A DNA stretch of 6,722 nt from an uncultured Clostridia bacterium. GTDB lineage: Bacteria; Bacillota; Clostridia; UBA1381. Position 1 is the stretch's first letter, and each line of letters begins with the position of its first letter. A program made the position numbers and the translations under genes. The stretch covers positions 1 to 6,722 of the forward strand of contig CAKSPN010000100.1 of NCBI GenBank assembly GCA_934481375.1. The letters are read 5' to 3'. This document shows positions 6,572 through 6,722 of the stretch, one piece after another. The notes under the pieces are model-generated. The model worked only from the letters and a program-made list of their open reading frames with translations, was not told the origin of the DNA and ran no database searches.

Positions 6572-6595
6572 TTTACCCGCGGTACGGCGAGTAAA
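6572..6595. other. Imperfect stem-loop between divergent promoters
   Basis: TTTAC (6572-6576) pairs with GTAAA (6591-6595) and CGC (6578-6580) with GCG (6587-6589), with one C/A mismatch and a 6-nt loop. It is a GC-rich island in AT-rich DNA between the two divergent promoters. It might be an operator or a weak terminator, and evidence for either is thin. Confidence 0.25.
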
Positions 6596-6623
6596 AATTA
6601 TTTATTATATTTTAATTTTTGTA

Positions 6624-6652
6624 TTGACAAAAAGCCCGAAATGTGATAATAT
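6624..6652 (+). promoter_or_regulatory. Sigma-A promoter of the tRNA-Gly gene
   Basis: A perfect TTGACA (6624-6629) is followed after 17 nt by TAATAT (6647-6652), itself preceded by TGA as an extended -10. The predicted start near 6659 leaves about 11 nt before the mature tRNA 5' end at 6670. An AT-rich stretch upstream of the -35 (6595-6622) resembles an UP element. Confidence 0.85.
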
Positions 6653-6669
6653 ATACAAGTACTTGGGAT

Positions 6670-6722
6670 GCGGGAGTGGCTCAGTGGTAGAGCGTCACCT
6701 TGCCAAGGTGAACGTCGCGAGT
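6670..6722 (+). tRNA. tRNA-Gly (GCC), 3' end cut by window
   Basis: The 5' acceptor arm GCGGGAG (6670-6676) is followed by a D stem GCTC/GAGC (6679-6682 with 6690-6693) and a D loop with GG. The anticodon stem TCACC/GGTGA is perfect (6695-6699 with 6707-6711), and its loop TTGCCAA carries the anticodon GCC (6702-6704), which reads GGC and GGU. The 5' half of the T stem, GCGAG (6717-6721), is present and the window ends at the first T-loop base. The 3' arms lie outside, so their pairing cannot be checked. Confidence 0.95.

Noticed and set aside
5764..6594. 276-codon plus-strand open frame
   Set aside because: It is antisense to the histidine phosphatase and the start of purL, and shows no recognisable domain or ribosome site.

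Overview
The window looks like ordinary chromosome from a low-to-medium GC Clostridia-type Firmicute, probably gut-associated. The evidence is a RelP/YwaC-type small alarmone synthetase end, a single-chain 1242-residue clostridial-style PurL, strong AAAGGA-type ribosome sites with consensus sigma-A promoters, and a cluster of small GTAGGG-led palindromic repeats of a kind I recall from clostridial genomes. The species cannot be fixed from the sequence.

Layout, left to right. Positions 1-189 (+) hold the last 62 codons of a (p)ppGpp synthetase. It converges on a minus-strand FAD-dependent oxidoreductase (424-1794), and an 18-bp-stem hairpin between them (198-236) can terminate both. The gap between that hairpin and the oxidoreductase stop carries three small palindromic repeats (294-414). 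The oxidoreductase has its own near-perfect promoter (1859-1887) and a leader of about 58 nt with two mutually exclusive hairpins. Between this promoter and the end of purL lies an AT-rich block of about 217 bp (1893-2109) with imperfect terminal inverted repeats and internal hairpins, perhaps a worn MITE-like element.

Next on the minus strand come purL (2129-5857) and, 41 nt upstream of it, a histidine-phosphatase-family gene (5899-6492). These two are probably one transcript from an extended -10 promoter at 6526-6554. At the right edge a divergent promoter (6624-6652) drives a tRNA-Gly(GCC) gene that runs off the window.

Functionally, purL performs the fourth step of de novo purine synthesis and the alarmone synthetase consumes purine nucleotides. 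Nothing in the sequence shows that the two are coupled. The FAD enzyme and the phosphatase have no assignable substrate. I did not find a convincing new biological system. The most useful leads are the alternative-hairpin leader, the MITE-like block next to its promoter, and the cysteine-containing uncharacterised FAD enzyme.
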